DNA from: Polytrichum commune
Lineage: Eukaryota; Streptophyta; Polytrichopsida; Polytrichales; Polytrichaceae
Assembly: GCA_950295325.1 (NCBI GenBank)
Contig: OX485803.1
Span: 20,274,001-20,338,000, forward strand
Reading direction: 5' to 3'
Length of the DNA: 64,000 nucleotides
Position 1 is the stretch's first letter; the number at the start of each line of letters is the position of its first letter. Both the position numbers and the translations under genes were made by a program. A model generated the notes under the pieces. That model made no database searches and was not told the origin of the DNA. It worked only from the letters and a program-made list of their open reading frames with translations. Shown piece by piece: positions 35,659 to 50,800 of the stretch.

Positions 35659-36675
35659 AAGCAATCACGTTGATCCATTGATAATAGAGATGCATTGGAG
35701 AGTAATAATTTAAGCTATGTAAGGTAGGAGCACCTTAAGCCAAGACATCACCTAAAATGAACACCCTTAAAATCTTACATAATAAGTACTTGTTGATTAG
35801 AGAATGTTCATAATGTGAACATTGAGGCCCCATAACAGTTTTGGGTGTCAACATAGTTTTCACCTCAAATTATTTTCTTTATTTTAATAATAAGGGGGGA
35901 AATTAAAATTGCAATTTACACCTGGTTTTTTTTTTGTACTTGAGAATTTTTTTTTGAGGTTCATATGGCTGCCACATGTATGCCAAGTACCTTAACTTCT
36001 TGGTTAAGGTGATCCTACCTTATAAAATTTTGAGGTTCTTGTCGTGAGGACTTGCAAGATAGAAGTTGATATGGAAAATATTGCAAGATTGGATAGATGA
36101 TAAGTTCATAAAGTTGAAAGTACATATTGGGTATTTAAAGTGTTGATGTCAAAGTCACAAATACAATCCTTAGAAGGAAATGCGCATCAGATATGATGTA
36201 TGCTCAACATATAGCATCTATTAGAAGATTGTAACAATAATGAATTTTTTTATTCACATGGACATTCCGTAAGTACATGTTTGAATTTGTATATTTAAAA
36301 ACATTAGGCAATTTTGGTTGTCATCCTTTTAATTCAAACATACTTTGGTTTTGGTGTATGATACTTTCAATCCTTATGAAAGACTTCCACCACTCCTGGT
36401 GTTGACTACATCTCCTCAAATTCTTGATTGTCGTTGAAATTCAACCGATACAATCAAAATGATCAGATTTTGATGTCCACAAAGATATCAAATTGTACGA
36501 TGTAACAATTAAAATACATAAGTTGTGATTATCTTGTCAACAACTAGATTTACAATCTACCCCCAAAAGTGCTAAAAAAATGTGCAATACATTTGAGTAT
36601 GGGTGGTGTGGAAATCAATGTTCAAGATAGATAAAGCAATCTTACTTTGATCATGGACCAAAATCACATGTACTA
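35659..36675. other. non-coding 3' flank of the SFI1-like gene
   Basis: AT-rich with no open frame that I support. It should include the 3' UTR and polyadenylation region of the minus-strand gene that stops at 36676. Confidence 0.5.
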
Positions 36676-39600
36676 TCAAGAAGGTCCAGGTGGTGGTTGT
36701 ATCCGACTTTCTCCAGTGGTATCTACCCTAGCCTGCATATACAAAATAAAAATTTGATATTGCGAAAAAATTATCAGTAAAGAACTTCATGGTTACTTAG
36801 CAAAAACATAACTGCAATTGCAAACCTATCAATGTCATGACATATCATGCGAAATTGACATACAAAAGAATAGTACGAACCTGAGAGCCTTGAGAATTTG
36901 GTAAAGGAGGATCTCTCAAACGATTCATTATTCTTGCTTGCAAACGTTGAATCTCAACATGCAAGCTATCAACTGCACCTTGGTCAGTGGTAACGCACAC
37001 CATGGAGCTGGATTCACTTGGATTCTGGTCTTCATATGAAGGTCCTGTTACCCCATGGTTAGTGGCGGTTGGCCTCATTGTGGCCAATAAATCGAAAGAT
37101 GCTTCCCAATCACGTTGAGAAGCGTCTTGCCCATGCATATACAATGCACTAGTGCGGGGTGCTACGACATTCGACGGATCAGATGCAGATTGTGTAGTTG
37201 GAATCAAAACCGGATCCACCATTTGATTTGGGTGTGACGATGTTGCACCCGTCGTCACTACGTGATCGGATCTTGGTGACTGCATTTCTTGAGCTGTATG
37301 TTGCACAAAGGTCAAATTCATGCAATTTTCAATGAACATGCATATTTGAACCTCACACACCTTTCCACTTCATTATACAACATGTGTAGCAATGGGGTTA
37401 CAATCCGCGATCACCCTGCAATAATAACAACAAGCACGATAGTAATATCTATACATGAAAACCAACATGACATACATGTACTTCTGACTAGAAATCAAGC
37501 ACTCACCAGAACCAAATGAGTTTGTGCCAAGTCCACCATCATCGGATGTCACGCTGGAACCTTGTCGCAAGGCATGTTTGGCTTGAGCATAGACATGTCG
37601 CATGGACTCTTTCAATTGAAGGGTGTCCAAACGAGGAGATCCTGAAGTAAAGGTACTTTGGCTTTGGCGAACTTGAGATTGTTGCATCGACATTGCCCTT
37701 TGCTTTGTGTATGGACTATGTGGTGCGGAAGGAGGACATTGGGACATATACGGGCTTGATTGTTGTAGCGGCGGAGTACAGTGTTGAGGGATCATAGAAT
37801 CACCACTACTAGTATTTGTTGATGGTGATGTAGTTGTGTGAGAACTTAAGCTTGAAACAAATCTTTTCGCCTTCAAGGCATGAGGTTCTGTTTCATGAAA
37901 GGGTCAGTTTTTTTTCTTCAGTAAGTTTCAATGCTCAAAACCCAAAAGCAATCTATGTGCACTTGAACCTCTGTTTTTCATTATAGGTGCAAGAATACTG
38001 AATATCTCCTGCCATTTTCTAAGTAAAAATTATGATGTACTTATACTCGAAAGTTGTTCACCATTGATTTATTATCAAGAAAGGATATGTTCAAAATTAT
38101 CATATACAAGTAAATCAACTCACCAGAGATCAATTTTATCTCATACTCTAATTTCCTAACTTGACTTTCTTTGGCATCCATTGCTAGCTCTAGATCTTGT
38201 AGTTGTGAATGGGCTTCCACAACCTGATACACACACACGTATACTTGATCGATGATTCTTCTGAATAAATACTGTGAAACTCATTATTAACCACATGATG
38301 ACAATGCATTATAATTTATTTGTAAGAAGATTGGTATGGGCATGTGCTATTCCAACATGTTGAACCTGTACATATGAATAAATGTGCATGGGTCATCCCA
38401 TGTGTCTCCTTAGCATGCCACTATCAATGATTGACCATATCATTATGTTCGGTAATCGGAGACTTTTTCATGATTTTGAGACTATTTAAGGACGTAGTTT
38501 TTCAAATAAAGAACAAGAAAAAGACAAAAATATATTCAATGTGACTTAATAAAGTGATTTGCATGGGCATCACTAACCAATTTGGCACAAATACATGTCA
38601 TCACAACAAGCAATTGAACTAGATATTAAACCATTTGCATTTATTTTGAGACTTTCCAAAGTCTCTAATTAACGAATATAGTGATCCATCGTTGGAATGG
38701 TAGAGAATGGTGGGGAACAATAGGCAACAACCTTACCACCACCATCACCCACCACACTTCATTGTATATTAGATGTTACCCTAAGGCTCAAATAATGTAT
38801 AATGATGTGTCATCCCCATTTAAGATTGTAAGTCAAATATTGTACCTCTGATTGTTTTTGGGATAGCATATTCTCAAGCTCCATGATGCGAGCATCTCTA
38901 TTTTCCACCGTCTCACACAATGTGCAATTTGCTACTGCCAATTTGCGTTGCACCTCTCCCAACTCCAACTCCCGCCTCTATTTTCATCACAATATGTTTT
39001 TTTTAATAAAAAAAAACTTTTAACTGAATGGTTACAAACTTCATGCATTCTCTTAGTCCATCAACTAGGTTGTCAAATGAGCATACCAACATGAAACAAA
39101 TGAGTTTTGGTTTAAATGGTTGAACTTTTAAGGAGTGACCTATGTTGAACACAGGAAAAGATCTCCAAGCACAAAGAGTTTCAAGTAAGAAAAAAATTGA
39201 GTTGTTATATTTACGCGAGAGGTCCCTTCCAAAGTAGCAAATTGATTATCACGGTCTTCAAGTAATCTTCGCAATGATCCAGCAATCTCAAAAGCACTTG
39301 TCAACTTTTCTTGTGATTCATCTGATGCCCCTTCTAATCTTTCGGCTGTCTCTTTCAATGCCTGCAAGAACATGGAAAGTAAGTACTTTTGGACATTGTA
39401 GAGCTTTAAATTTTTATTTCTACATTTGTTGTCTTGTCTAATTGTGTGTGTTTTGGACAAAGCAGTTTGAGTTAATGCACCAAATATTCTTGATGCTTGC
39501 ATTTAGGAGTCTTTCATTGTTCAATAGAGCATAGTGTTCACATGTATGTGTTCTTATATTGTCAACAAAGGCTGTAATAATCATTGTGCATGTCATCATA

Positions 39601-41991
39601 TTGAGGTCATTAACAAAACTTAGCTCCCATCTTGATGTCAAATTTGCTACTGTTGACTATTACCTTCTCATAAGAGTCCAATTGAGAAGTACGTTCACTA
39701 AGTTGAATCCGCATTTCTTGAAGTGCTTGTTCCATATTTTGAAACTCTAATGTGCGATGCACCTCCCCCACTGTATCCTCTGCATTTTTGGCTTGTATCC
39801 TCCTCTACACATGTTGCATATGGCTTGTTATTGAAAATTGCCTCATTCCAAATATAGATTCACTAATTATAAGTAATCAATGTATCTCTCGATTTCCTTT
39901 GATGTGCAATTGAGAGGATAATACATTTCATTTCACACGTAAACTTTGAGCATGAGACATATACCACAAATATGCAAGCAACGTCGATTTTGCACGCCCA
40001 TCAAACTTTGAAGGTAAAATAATATCTATGAACTATTCAAAGTGTTCAATCAATGCCAGCCGATGTCCCCTCTTAGAATATAGTATCTCATTATCACACA
40101 TAACGACCTTGATTGGTTTACGAGGACATGGATTTGTTAGGCAGCATACTTGTAACATACGGTTCTCGTTGCGTTGTTCTTCTACCATCATCTGGTGTTG
40201 CTCGATCTCGACGCGCATCGAGCTCTCGAAAACCGCTGCATCTTCCAGAGCTCTATGAAGCTCATTCACCTCATGAGTTCTCTCATCTATAGTTGTTTTT
40301 AAGGTTGCTATTTCTGATGACATACTATGCAACCGGTCTATCAATTGAAGGTTTTCCACATCCACTGTGGAGACTTGATTTCTTTGCTCTTCAAATTGTG
40401 CCTGAGTATGATTTCAATGATGTACATATCATGTTACTATGATGACATAAATGCACAAAACCATATTCCACATATCCTTCCTATACTTTTGAAAGATTGT
40501 AACGGTGGTACCTGAGTCTCCAGCAGCTCATCGTGACACTTTGCGTTTGTTGTTAGAAGGTTTTCGAAAGTTGCATGCATCCAGCCGTGTAAGGTTGAGA
40601 CTAGGATTTTGCGTTGGATTCGACTGGACAATAAGAAATCTAAGTGCTCGATCCTCCTCCTCCACGCTACAAGGTCCCACCAACCACTAAAACATTTCCT
40701 CACAAACTGCACAAAATCCATATACCAGTTGAAATGTAGTATGTGAAACAATATAGGATGTCAAATCAAAATTTGATGGACATATAAATGATAGCATCAT
40801 AAGTTTCAAAAAAATTGGCATGAATTGCAACCAAAACCGTTATAGAAATGGGAGACAAGTGATCTCCGTGGATTTATATTTCCAAAATTTCTCAAGGAAC
40901 ACATTTTTGTGCATGTAAGCAATAGGGTATGCTCAAGCTTTGATATGAAGACAGAATTATGTAAATTCTGGAAATGGTTTGAAGAAAATTACTTAGATTA
41001 TGTGATATAAAAGAAAAATTATCCATCCATGGGAAGTATATCAAGCAAAAATAATGACACAAAAGGTGCAACTTTAGGGTTTTTTAATAATACAAAAATG
41101 AAGAAGTTGCTTCTTTAGCATATAGATGAGATTTACTTTTTATTTTTTGATTGTAGAGTAGCCACCATACGATAACAGAGTGAGTCCATTTTGTGAGGAT
41201 GAAAATTGAAGTCACTAGAAAGAATTCAACCAAAAATAACACAATGCACACCAATATGTAGAAAAGGAAGAAGAAGAGTAACTTTGGCCCTAAGGGACCA
41301 AGCGTGATTGAAGAGTCTATTGAGGGTAGCGCAATTGAAGTGGCCACTATGATCAAGACCTAATATGTAGGCAACTTATGACATGTCTTTGAATTCATAG
41401 TTGATTTCCAATAAATCAATCCAAATTTTTACATTTGCTATATCATGTGGACTTTCCTAATTATAATGATATCCTTTCAAAATATTTTGTACCAACTTTG
41501 GCCAATGCTTGATGCCAACGGGATGTAATAAAAATGATCATGTGGATAGGAAGTGGATTTCTCACCAATAAGTTGTCTCCAATACAATGTAAATCCAATC
41601 CAATATTTGTCAAAGAGTTGAAAGGTCAATTGTGTAAGTTACCCCAGTCTTTCTTTTACGGTCTCTAATGCATGTGAATAATTGTCATGGATGTCATAGG
41701 GTCATTATTGAAAGGTTGTGAGGAGGGCATGGGGTGAAAGGTCAATAATACAACGTCTCATTCATTGGTTGTCTCCATTAAATGTGAATGGATCTCATGG
41801 ATGTCAAAGGTTTTGAAATGAGAAAATGCTCCAGCGCAAGAACATCATGCAAGTCCAATCACATAGATAAATAAATTTATTCTTCAAAAAACTTAATCCC
41901 ATTTGAGTATATAATAGATGTTTGATGCGATAGTGAAAAAATAAATAAATAAATAAAATTATATTTATAATTAATTTATAAAAGTAAAAAT

Positions 41992-42022
<31 letters not shown>

Positions 42023-45000
42023 TCTCAATTATATCGGAGAATTCACATAGTTACAACATATTTGTACTAATGAGCGTTAGGATATGAAGTGAGACTCTTC
42101 CACTTTAGTTTTTGTAAAGAAATGTAAGACTCCACTTAAAGTGATCATATGATAGATTGGGGTGAGGTTAGGGTAGGTTATTCATATTTGAAGACAACAA
42201 TGTTCTCAACCAACTTTCCTTGTAACAATATGGTGGATGAAATACCCATTAAATATCATGCACTAATTTATATCATATTGGAAGGATTCATGAGGGTAAT
42301 GAATTGTGCAATGATTTTGACAACAAAATGATGAATTGGTAGTTACTTGGATGTATTGGAAAATATCGTCATATGATGCGATCATTTTAAGAACACACAT
42401 ATTATATTATTGGATGTACACTCAGTCTACCTTCCATTCTTTGCGCTGTATGCAAACATCTGCCAATCTCATTTTCTTCCTCCTGCATCCAATAAATATA
42501 GTCTACCATGTCAACTGAAAAAGCTCAAATCTGAAGAAATTTCTCTAAATAATTTGGCGTATTAATGTATTTTTCTCGAGATGGGGACAAAGAGGCAAAC
42601 ATGACTGCCCATGTGGGGATGGGGGCGTGTGAACTTGACAAAGCATTGAAGGAAATCTAGTGTCTCACATGCATCTTTATTTCATCAAGTGTGTATGTAA
42701 GGCACTATGTAACAAGCAACAAAACCAAAAAAAATATGATGCATATTTGAAAAATTGGATTAACAATAAACAATTTAAAAATAGAACATTGCAAATATGC
42801 CTCAAATGCTCAACTCCCCAAATAGAACATATTTGTGCATTCCAATTACAAGAATGAAATACACTTAAAACAAAAACTTGTTTATTATAAACCGTGCGTT
42901 GAATGACATTATACCTCCAAGAAAATACAACATATTAATATATTCATATTAGGAGCATTTGAAGTTGACCAAATATAATGGGCCTAGAGTAGTAACATGA
43001 TGGAATCATTCAGGTTTGAGCACTTAGAGGTCAATATAGATGTTTTATGTTACACTTTCTCACAAATTACCATTTCACACCACAAAAACACCATCATCCT
43101 TCAAACTTAGGGAAAACATATTGCATAGGATTGCAATAAAAGTGCCCTCCATGCAATTATTAACATTTGCATATCATAAACATACTAAGTGATGCCCAAA
43201 AGCAATCTATATGATAAACTCAAGATCAAATTATCATAGTTGTGTAGCATATTTTATTGAATAACGAAGATGTTCACAAGGCGATAAGATGGCAATTCAA
43301 ACCTCACTTTTGCATGTGATAAGCATGGTGATCACGCCAAAACACCATGCAGGCTCGCAACAAACATTGGTTGACCTCTTTAACGGCTCTCCTTTCTAGC
43401 TTTAGATTGGCTAAAATCTCTTTCCACCTCTTGAGTGTCTGCAATATTCATTTGTTACCAACTTGAAATCGTTGAAGCAAGCTTGTCAATGCAATTGTGA
43501 AGGCAAATGAGCAATTCCTCAACATTGATGAAAGTCTAGATTTATTTCAAGGAAAAATTTAGGTGCAATTTCTATTTACAAGTCTGCGCATATCTTGGGC
43601 ACTGCAAATTTATTCAAGGACCCGAATTTTATTTTGAATTGCGATTATTGCAATATTCCTCCAGAATCGATTTCTCAACCTTTCGGCCAAGAGTATTTGC
43701 ATAGTGTCGAAAAGCAACTTGACGTTGGATCTTTGAGTGCCGATTATATTTCACATATCGTTTCCAATTCTTGACAACAAACTTCCCTTGTCGCAGTTTT
43801 TGAAACCTATGACCTCGCTCCGCAATTTCCCTCTCAAAGTATATCTCTTGGACAGCTGCTTTTAACCTAGTAAATTGGTACCGCCAGTTGTTATCAAGTG
43901 ACAAGACAACTTGAGGTTATTACACTTCAATGCCATCAATTCATTCACAAAGTGTATAGAAAACCTTGACATCTTATATTGAATTCAGCATACATTGACA
44001 AAAAAAACATCAAAGGTGCCATGTACATTCAAGCCACGTCAAATCTAGCACCTTGCCATGGTACGAATCCGAAGCCATTTTCGATCCTGTTCTTTTGCTT
44101 GATCAAATTTCATGCGAGTCAACCATTTCACACGAATGGCACACCGCCACGTCGCCATCACTTGCTTCATTGTCATCTTGTTAATATGAGCTTGCACATT
44201 AGCTAAGTTCCGCTTTTGTGGCCGAGCGTAACTTCTCAACCATTCCTCCCAACCCGACATCACGCGCCGCTCGACCAGAAGTTTGTAGTGTCGCATTGCA
44301 TAATTGGAAAGTGTTTGTTCCTCGTGATCATCTAGCTTCGACGATTCTATCGATATTTTCCATGCATGGAAGCCTTTCTTCAACAATCTTTTGGCCCAAT
44401 GTCGAATAGCAATTTGAGCATATCGAGCACTCTCTCGCGCTCGAATAACGTACGCAACCCATGAATGTAGACTGTGACTTGCACGGATTTTAGCTTGTAA
44501 AGCACGGCTTTGTGCACCTCTGCGCAATGCCACCACTACTAATCTCCATGCTCGCCAACAATCATATAACAATATCTGCCCTATCCATCATTTTGAAGAT
44601 CAACATGTTGTTAGACATGAAGGTCACTTAGACTAACATAACAAGTTGAAGCTAACAAAAGAGTTTGGGTTACTACTATGAGTTACACTCTCCGCTAAAC
44701 TTATTACTTTGAATATGGAAAATGTTCATAAACAAAGATCTCTTATGTTCTCTATAAGAAACACACACGGCACATATTTTGTGTCATGTTCATAATGAGT
44801 CAATTGAAATTTCCATGAAATCTGTAGCCCTACGCAACATCAAATTATGGTACCCAAGTATGTAGTTTATTCATCTTCATGGTGATTAAAGGATGGTTGT
44901 TATGTTTGATGAGATGCAAGAAGTCTGAATAAGGAATATTTTTAGATATGTGAGTCTGACCTTGGAATGAATCCTGGCTTGTCTTCCAATCAAGGAGGAT

Positions 45001-47838
45001 CGGCCTGTTGCTATACGAAGACTTTTTAAACCAAGCTTTGCAATCTTGAGACTATAATGCTTTTCGGCAATTATGTCATTGGCCCTCTCGATACATTGCT
45101 CACAAACTGCATCCCTGAGACGATGAAAGAATCGTCGAGCCATTGACCGCTTCCCCACCCGGTTAATTTTCTCGTTTCGCTGCTCCTGTTATACATAGAC
45201 AAATCAATGTAAATATTCTATTTTATAAAGATGGTGAATGTGTCACAACAGACATTTATCGACATGAAAGTGTGGTTGTCAATATAAACGTTGCAATTTT
45301 AAGCACACATGCACCTGGAGAAATAAGTTGTGCATCTCATCACTATACTCCACTTGCTTTGATTTCAAGTATGTGGCTTCCTCGGTGACTGTGAGCAATT
45401 TGAACTCCAATTGCTCCTTCATTGCCATTGCTTTTGTCAACTCTGCCTACATGCAAAATGAAGTGTGTAGTGCCTATGATTTGGGTATCATATCAAAACA
45501 CTGTTTTTAAGAAGATGGCAATTTTTGAAGACACAATTCAGTAGATGTATATTTTCACAATAATATTTCCAAGGTCCAAGATAATGGTCCAAGTCCAAGT
45601 CCAAGTCATACAAATCATCATCTCATTTGAACCTGAAGAGTGGCCACTTTTGCTTCGACTTCCTGTTTTTCACGAACTTCGTCGTTCATGGACGACAAGT
45701 GCGTTTGGAGCGCGGCTTTCTCTGCCTCAAATTTCTCCACTCTTCGTTGCAATGTGAGTTCCATTTCTTTCTTCTCCTTTTCAAGCGCTTGGGCCCTGCT
45801 TTCTAAAACCCAAATCAGCTAGAACAATTATCAAGTTGCTTTTTCTATACCATTTGGTGTGCAGATTCTGGTGATTGGGTACTGCATTACCATTGCTTAG
45901 GAGGGGCTTAAAACCACAATGAACTAATTGACCACACATTGAGCAATATGAAAGGCTCCAGCTTCTTAAAAGTTCAAGATTCATAAAGAGAAATTCCTTA
46001 TACAAATATTCATGAACTTAGAAACAACGTGAATTCCTTACCTTTGCGCAAGGCGACGTTGCAGTTCTAGGGTTTGCTCCATGTCTTCATGAAGAATGTT
46101 GAGCTCAGTCTCAGCTCTCTCCACGTTTTCATGGTTTTGCTTCATGTATAACTCCAGTCTAAAAAGGTTTCAAAATATTAGCTTGAATGCTGTCACAGAT
46201 TCTTTAAAAATATTGCGAACTGATCAGAAGAGCTTGGCTAAAGTTACCCAACGACAATTCGCCGTTATGAACTTGACAATGAGTGATGTTTCTCCTGTAC
46301 TTTTGTCCAACGAGTTGAATTTTGGCAATGCTGCTTCAACCTTCCTCAGGTAGATGGGTCTAAGTGGCCCATTGTCTTAATTGGATACCTAGATTTGATT
46401 GGTATGTGGTGTGGTGAGGATCAAAGAGCAAACATCATGAAGACACATGTTTAAAAGAGATTGGACTACATCTTCAACTATCAATAACTACTCTACACTC
46501 AATAATGAACACAATTGAGAGGACCTATATATTATCCAATTAAGAAATCAACAAACATGCATTTTTGATAACCACAACCAAATAAGAGGAGGTCTGATTT
46601 TCAAATTGGTTTTTGTAGATGCTTCATCATAGATTTGCTAATGCAACACAAGTTTTGTTGTGTAAATCTAATTGGTAAAAGTTGGAGAACATGAAAAACA
46701 AACCAAATAACACCCACATACCTTAATGGACCATACTAATGCGCTCATCTCCACACTAACATTAGTAGGATATTACTGTGGATTGCACTCTTTACCAACC
46801 CACAATTTTCAACACCAATGGTCCACGTTGCAAGTAACAATATTTCTATTGGTTGTAAAAATTGTGCATTTGAAAGACTTCCAACTAAAGGAATGAAAGT
46901 GGGTATATCATGGGGCCATGACAAATGTATCTAGGGTTGCACACATGTTGCACACTATTTATCATGTGTGATATTGGTGTGTATTGCAATGGTGTATAGG
47001 ATATGTTGGGCCACATTATACATCTGTCCATTATTTATCATAAGTATTGTACAAGGACTATACACTAAATTGTCTAATTCTAGTGTGGTTGAAAAATCAT
47101 GTATAAACAATAACTGTGGGCCACTCTAATTGTCTTGACATGGTTGAAATCATGTGAACCCGAGACCCAAGATCTTTCCATAAGTCATCATGGAGACTTC
47201 TAGCAATTAATAGCCTAAGTATTATTTCAAAGACAATAAAATGGAATAAATTCAACTAATCATCCACATCAATTTCCTACAAAGACAATCAATAATGTGC
47301 CCCAACACTAAATAGGACCATTTAATTTAGTGTAGTTACCAAGTTCATACCTTTCACGAAGCTCTTGGTTGATACTTTGCAACCGATGCTCCCCATCAAT
47401 GTGAGCCTCCAAATCGATTTGCAAAGCCGCCACTTGCCGCCGCAAAGTAGCAGCATCCGACGCGGGTGGCACCATCAGCCCCTCAGCTCGCAATCTCGGC
47501 CCTATCCTCAACGCCATTGACCCCCCTGCTCCTGCTCCTGCTCCTACTGGAGCTCCCACCGGCATCCCTGCAGGTCCTCCTGATCCTCGAGGTCCTGGCG
47601 CCGTCATCATCAAACCACTAGATTCCACAAGTGGTAGCCTTCCGCTCCCATGCCGGTTGTTGTTGTTGTTGCTGCTGCTAGCTTGATTGTTGTTGTTGTT
47701 GCTACTAGCTTGATTGTTGTTGTTGTTGTTGTTTCGGTTTGGGTTCAATCCTCCTTGGGAATTGGAGGATGGGAAGTTGTTGAGGGGAGGAGGCCCCCCT
47801 CGACTTCCCTGAGGATGTTGTGGAGATGGAGGTTGCAT
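36676..47838 (-). CDS. coiled-coil protein with SFI1-type centrin-binding repeats
   Basis: Eighteen exons, complement(join(36676..36732, 36881..37293, 37507..37887, 38124..38223, 38846..38977, 39215..39361, 39664..39804, 40150..40383, 40512..40706, 42431..42482, 43308..43438, 43680..43866, 44052..44575, 44961..45185, 45315..45446, 45633..45798, 46042..46158, 47351..47838)), total 3,822 nt or 1,273 aa with continuous phase. Residues 1-110 are Asn/Gln/Gly/Pro-rich. About 130-310 is coiled coil. About 310-735 has some ten SFI1-like repeats with Trp followed by basic residues (LYDCWRAWR, SLHSWVAYV, GFHAWKIS, VMSGWEEWL, VMATWRCAI, VVKNWKRYV, TLKRWKEIL, CMVFWRDHH, CFSGWWDLV). About 740-985 is a second coiled coil, then a Ser/Gln-rich tail. 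SFI1 binds centrin at spindle poles and basal bodies; a role in sperm basal bodies is inference. The 40383 border is uncertain, and a 5' non-coding exon is likely. Confidence 0.82.
41993..42022. repeat. (AG)n microsatellite in an intron
   Basis: About 15 AG dinucleotides, within the 1.7-kb intron of the SFI1-like gene that separates the exons ending at 42431 and starting at 40706. Confidence 0.95.
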
Positions 47839-50800
47839 CTCTGTGTTGCCAAAGTTACATAAATTTCTACATTATTTGCATATATTATATTATTGGACAC
47901 ATCTTAAGATCTTCATTGAAACATTGCTAAGCTCCACCTACCACTTACCCTAGGTAGGAGAATATTCTAGGCAAAGGTCAAGAATAAACTTGATATGATT
48001 CTTAAATAACGACAGTTTGAGTTTTAATGTCGCAACAAGGTTCCCATGGAATTGGGCATCTATTCAATTTGCATATTATAATTAGCATGTCATTGGTACT
48101 CTAAATCTTCCTAACATTGGTCTCGAGACATTGGTAAGCTCCACCTACCCTAGGCAAGAGAATAATTTGGCTAAGGGTTGGGAATAAACGTGATGTGATT
48201 TGTACAGCAACAAAGTCCCCATGAAACAAAGCACCTCTTTACTTTAGAATGGATGAAGGAACATAAGGTTAGTAATCTTATGTAACTTTCTTGGAATTGG
48301 GTTGATCCATAGGGGATCTCAATGTGAGATCTAAGATTTTTTTTGTATTGGGGTACTAGATGTGGAGATAAATTTGGCTTCGTATATTTGATTGTCAGTT
48401 TGTTTAACCATGTGAACCATCAGGGAAAGGAAATGTCACTTGCATGTGAACTTGAACCAACATGTGTATAGTTATTCATAGAGAGTATGGAGATGATTTA
48501 CAAATAGGTCAGTCAAAATGCTTCGGAATTGGATGGCAACTACGATATTGGTCAATCATGCAACACTTAGATGCCCAATGGAAGGCAGTTGTGTACAGTA
48601 CACACTTATAAGGAGACAATGACTTTCTTCAAGAGGACTTTGCACTTGAGCCATGTGACCATGGAATACTTCACTTTTGTCATGACACGGATGAAGACTT
48701 GTTTTCTGTTCCTTTTGCTAAACCTTTAATTTTGGGCATGGGCGAAGAGTGCTATTGCTAACGAATTGAGTTTTGGAAGGGCACATAACAAACTAGCAAC
48801 CCAAACAATCGCTTTTATAACATTACTCAACTTAGCCTTGGCCCTAAGAACACCATGGCTAAGCTTAGTAATGTTATGTTTTGGCAGGATACAACTTCAC
48901 ACTAAGAATGGATTCAGAAACTCGAACCTTTTGAGTTTTTCTCTGCATGTGTGCATGAGGTGGTCAAACTCGACTTTTTGGGTTTAAGAAAAATTCCCCT
49001 GTATTTTGATGGCTAATATATGGCAGGGTGCAGGAAATAATAGAACATTTGAAGAAATCCAAAACAGAGATTACAGACTGAGTAAGGATACCTTTTGCCT
49101 TTCTGAATTCACTTCTGCAACTCCAACATATTCAAATCTTGTGTTGCCAAGTTATGCTGGAACTCTGTGAACAATCATTCTCTGCTTGATTATTCCTTGT
49201 CAAGAACTCTTGTCAACCTGATGTCCCACATGATCGTAATGGCTGGTGAGATCTCTTCAAGAATTGGTATGTTTACTCAAATCGTTGAAATGTACTCGAC
49301 CTTATAAATTGTGGACTCTTGCAGCGATATGGCTGACCCGTGATTCATGTGAAGAGTGATCATCCTGGCTTGTGCAGCCCGCATGGCATACCATAGGATT
49401 GTTGCTTAGTTCATCACTGGAGTGACGAAAGATTTATTTATTTGGATGAAAGCACTGCACAAGGTCTCATTCAAAAAACTCAATAATTTCATCATTAATT
49501 CAAGAAAGGCACTTGAAAAATATGAATGTGTCATGCTAAAATGATGGCGATGGAATCATTTTGCATATTAGTTTGTTGCTTCCAGCTCACTTTTGGCGTT
49601 TCTCATTTATCCACTCTGTGTTGTGCTGCTCCTCATTAAACATAAAAGAGCCGGAATGCTCAACCACACACTTGGCTCAATTGAGGTTGACCTATCATAA
49701 ATTTTGAATGATGCCACGAAATTCTTTAAGCATGGCCTCAGAGGTCAAGTTGATATATTTACGCAATTGTACAAAGTATGACATGCCCATGCATTTTACC
49801 CAATTTCCAGGAATGTGATGTTTCTCACGAATCACACCTGTTGCGAAAATTCGGTCCAATATTTTTTCATTGTACATAGAAAAGCAGTACATTTGAGATT
49901 GTTAGACCTAAGCCACTTGAATGCTGTAAGTTTGACTACTTTGCACGTTCTGCAGGCAGTTGAGCTGCCTCAGAAGGTTCCACAAGAACAAAATATGGCA
50001 CAAGATAGTAAATTCATATCAGCAACTCGAAACTTGACCTGTGGTCCTGTGTTACAGTTTCTTTGTGCAAGTCTACAATTTAGCCGAGCACTCCTGCAGA
50101 CTGTTTGGTAAGTTTTAGAGTAGTGTATATGTTGTTGTTGCTTCAGTTGGCACCTATCACCTTCTAAAACAACAAGGTGGTGACCATCAAATTGAACAAG
50201 TATACATGGTTGCTCCGAAGTACCTTTCATACTACATCCGTTGGAAAATTCGACGATGATCTCAGATTTTGTTTCATCATCTCAGTAAGCCATCTGTAAT
50301 TCCTAACAGGATAGAATCATAAACAGATACAAGATTCTGCACCACGGAGTTGAATCTGCTCTGCTCTGCTTCGTCCAGATTTGGACAAATTTGAACAAAT
50401 CCTCCTCACACTGCATCAAATCCTGTTGATTCTGGATCACAACTTGTAACTTATGATGCCTCTACCTACTAACCCTCCAACCATCTCAAGGAGGGGCAAG
50501 GACAACCAAATCTTAAATCTCCACACAATCCTGAAATTTTTCACATGAGTGAACACTGTTGATGATCTGCTGCAGAAAAAAACACAATAAGTGGATTGGC
50601 GCCCTACAAAGTAGTAAAGTCTGTTAAGTCGGACGATTCCAGCATTTCTTAAAATCAGTACAGTGTAACCTTCAAATATTTGGTCATGGTGGGTCTTCCC
50701 GGTGCTGTGAGAGGGTGTGAAAGGCATGCGCAGAGAAGGATTTTTTTCTTGAGATTGAAGGAGGGCGCAGGATGGATCAGGAGAAGAGATTGAGGGGTCA

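Noticed and set aside
47650..47862. Plus-strand frame rich in Val
   Set aside because: It is the antisense of the Asn-rich low-complexity coding exon of the SFI1-like gene.
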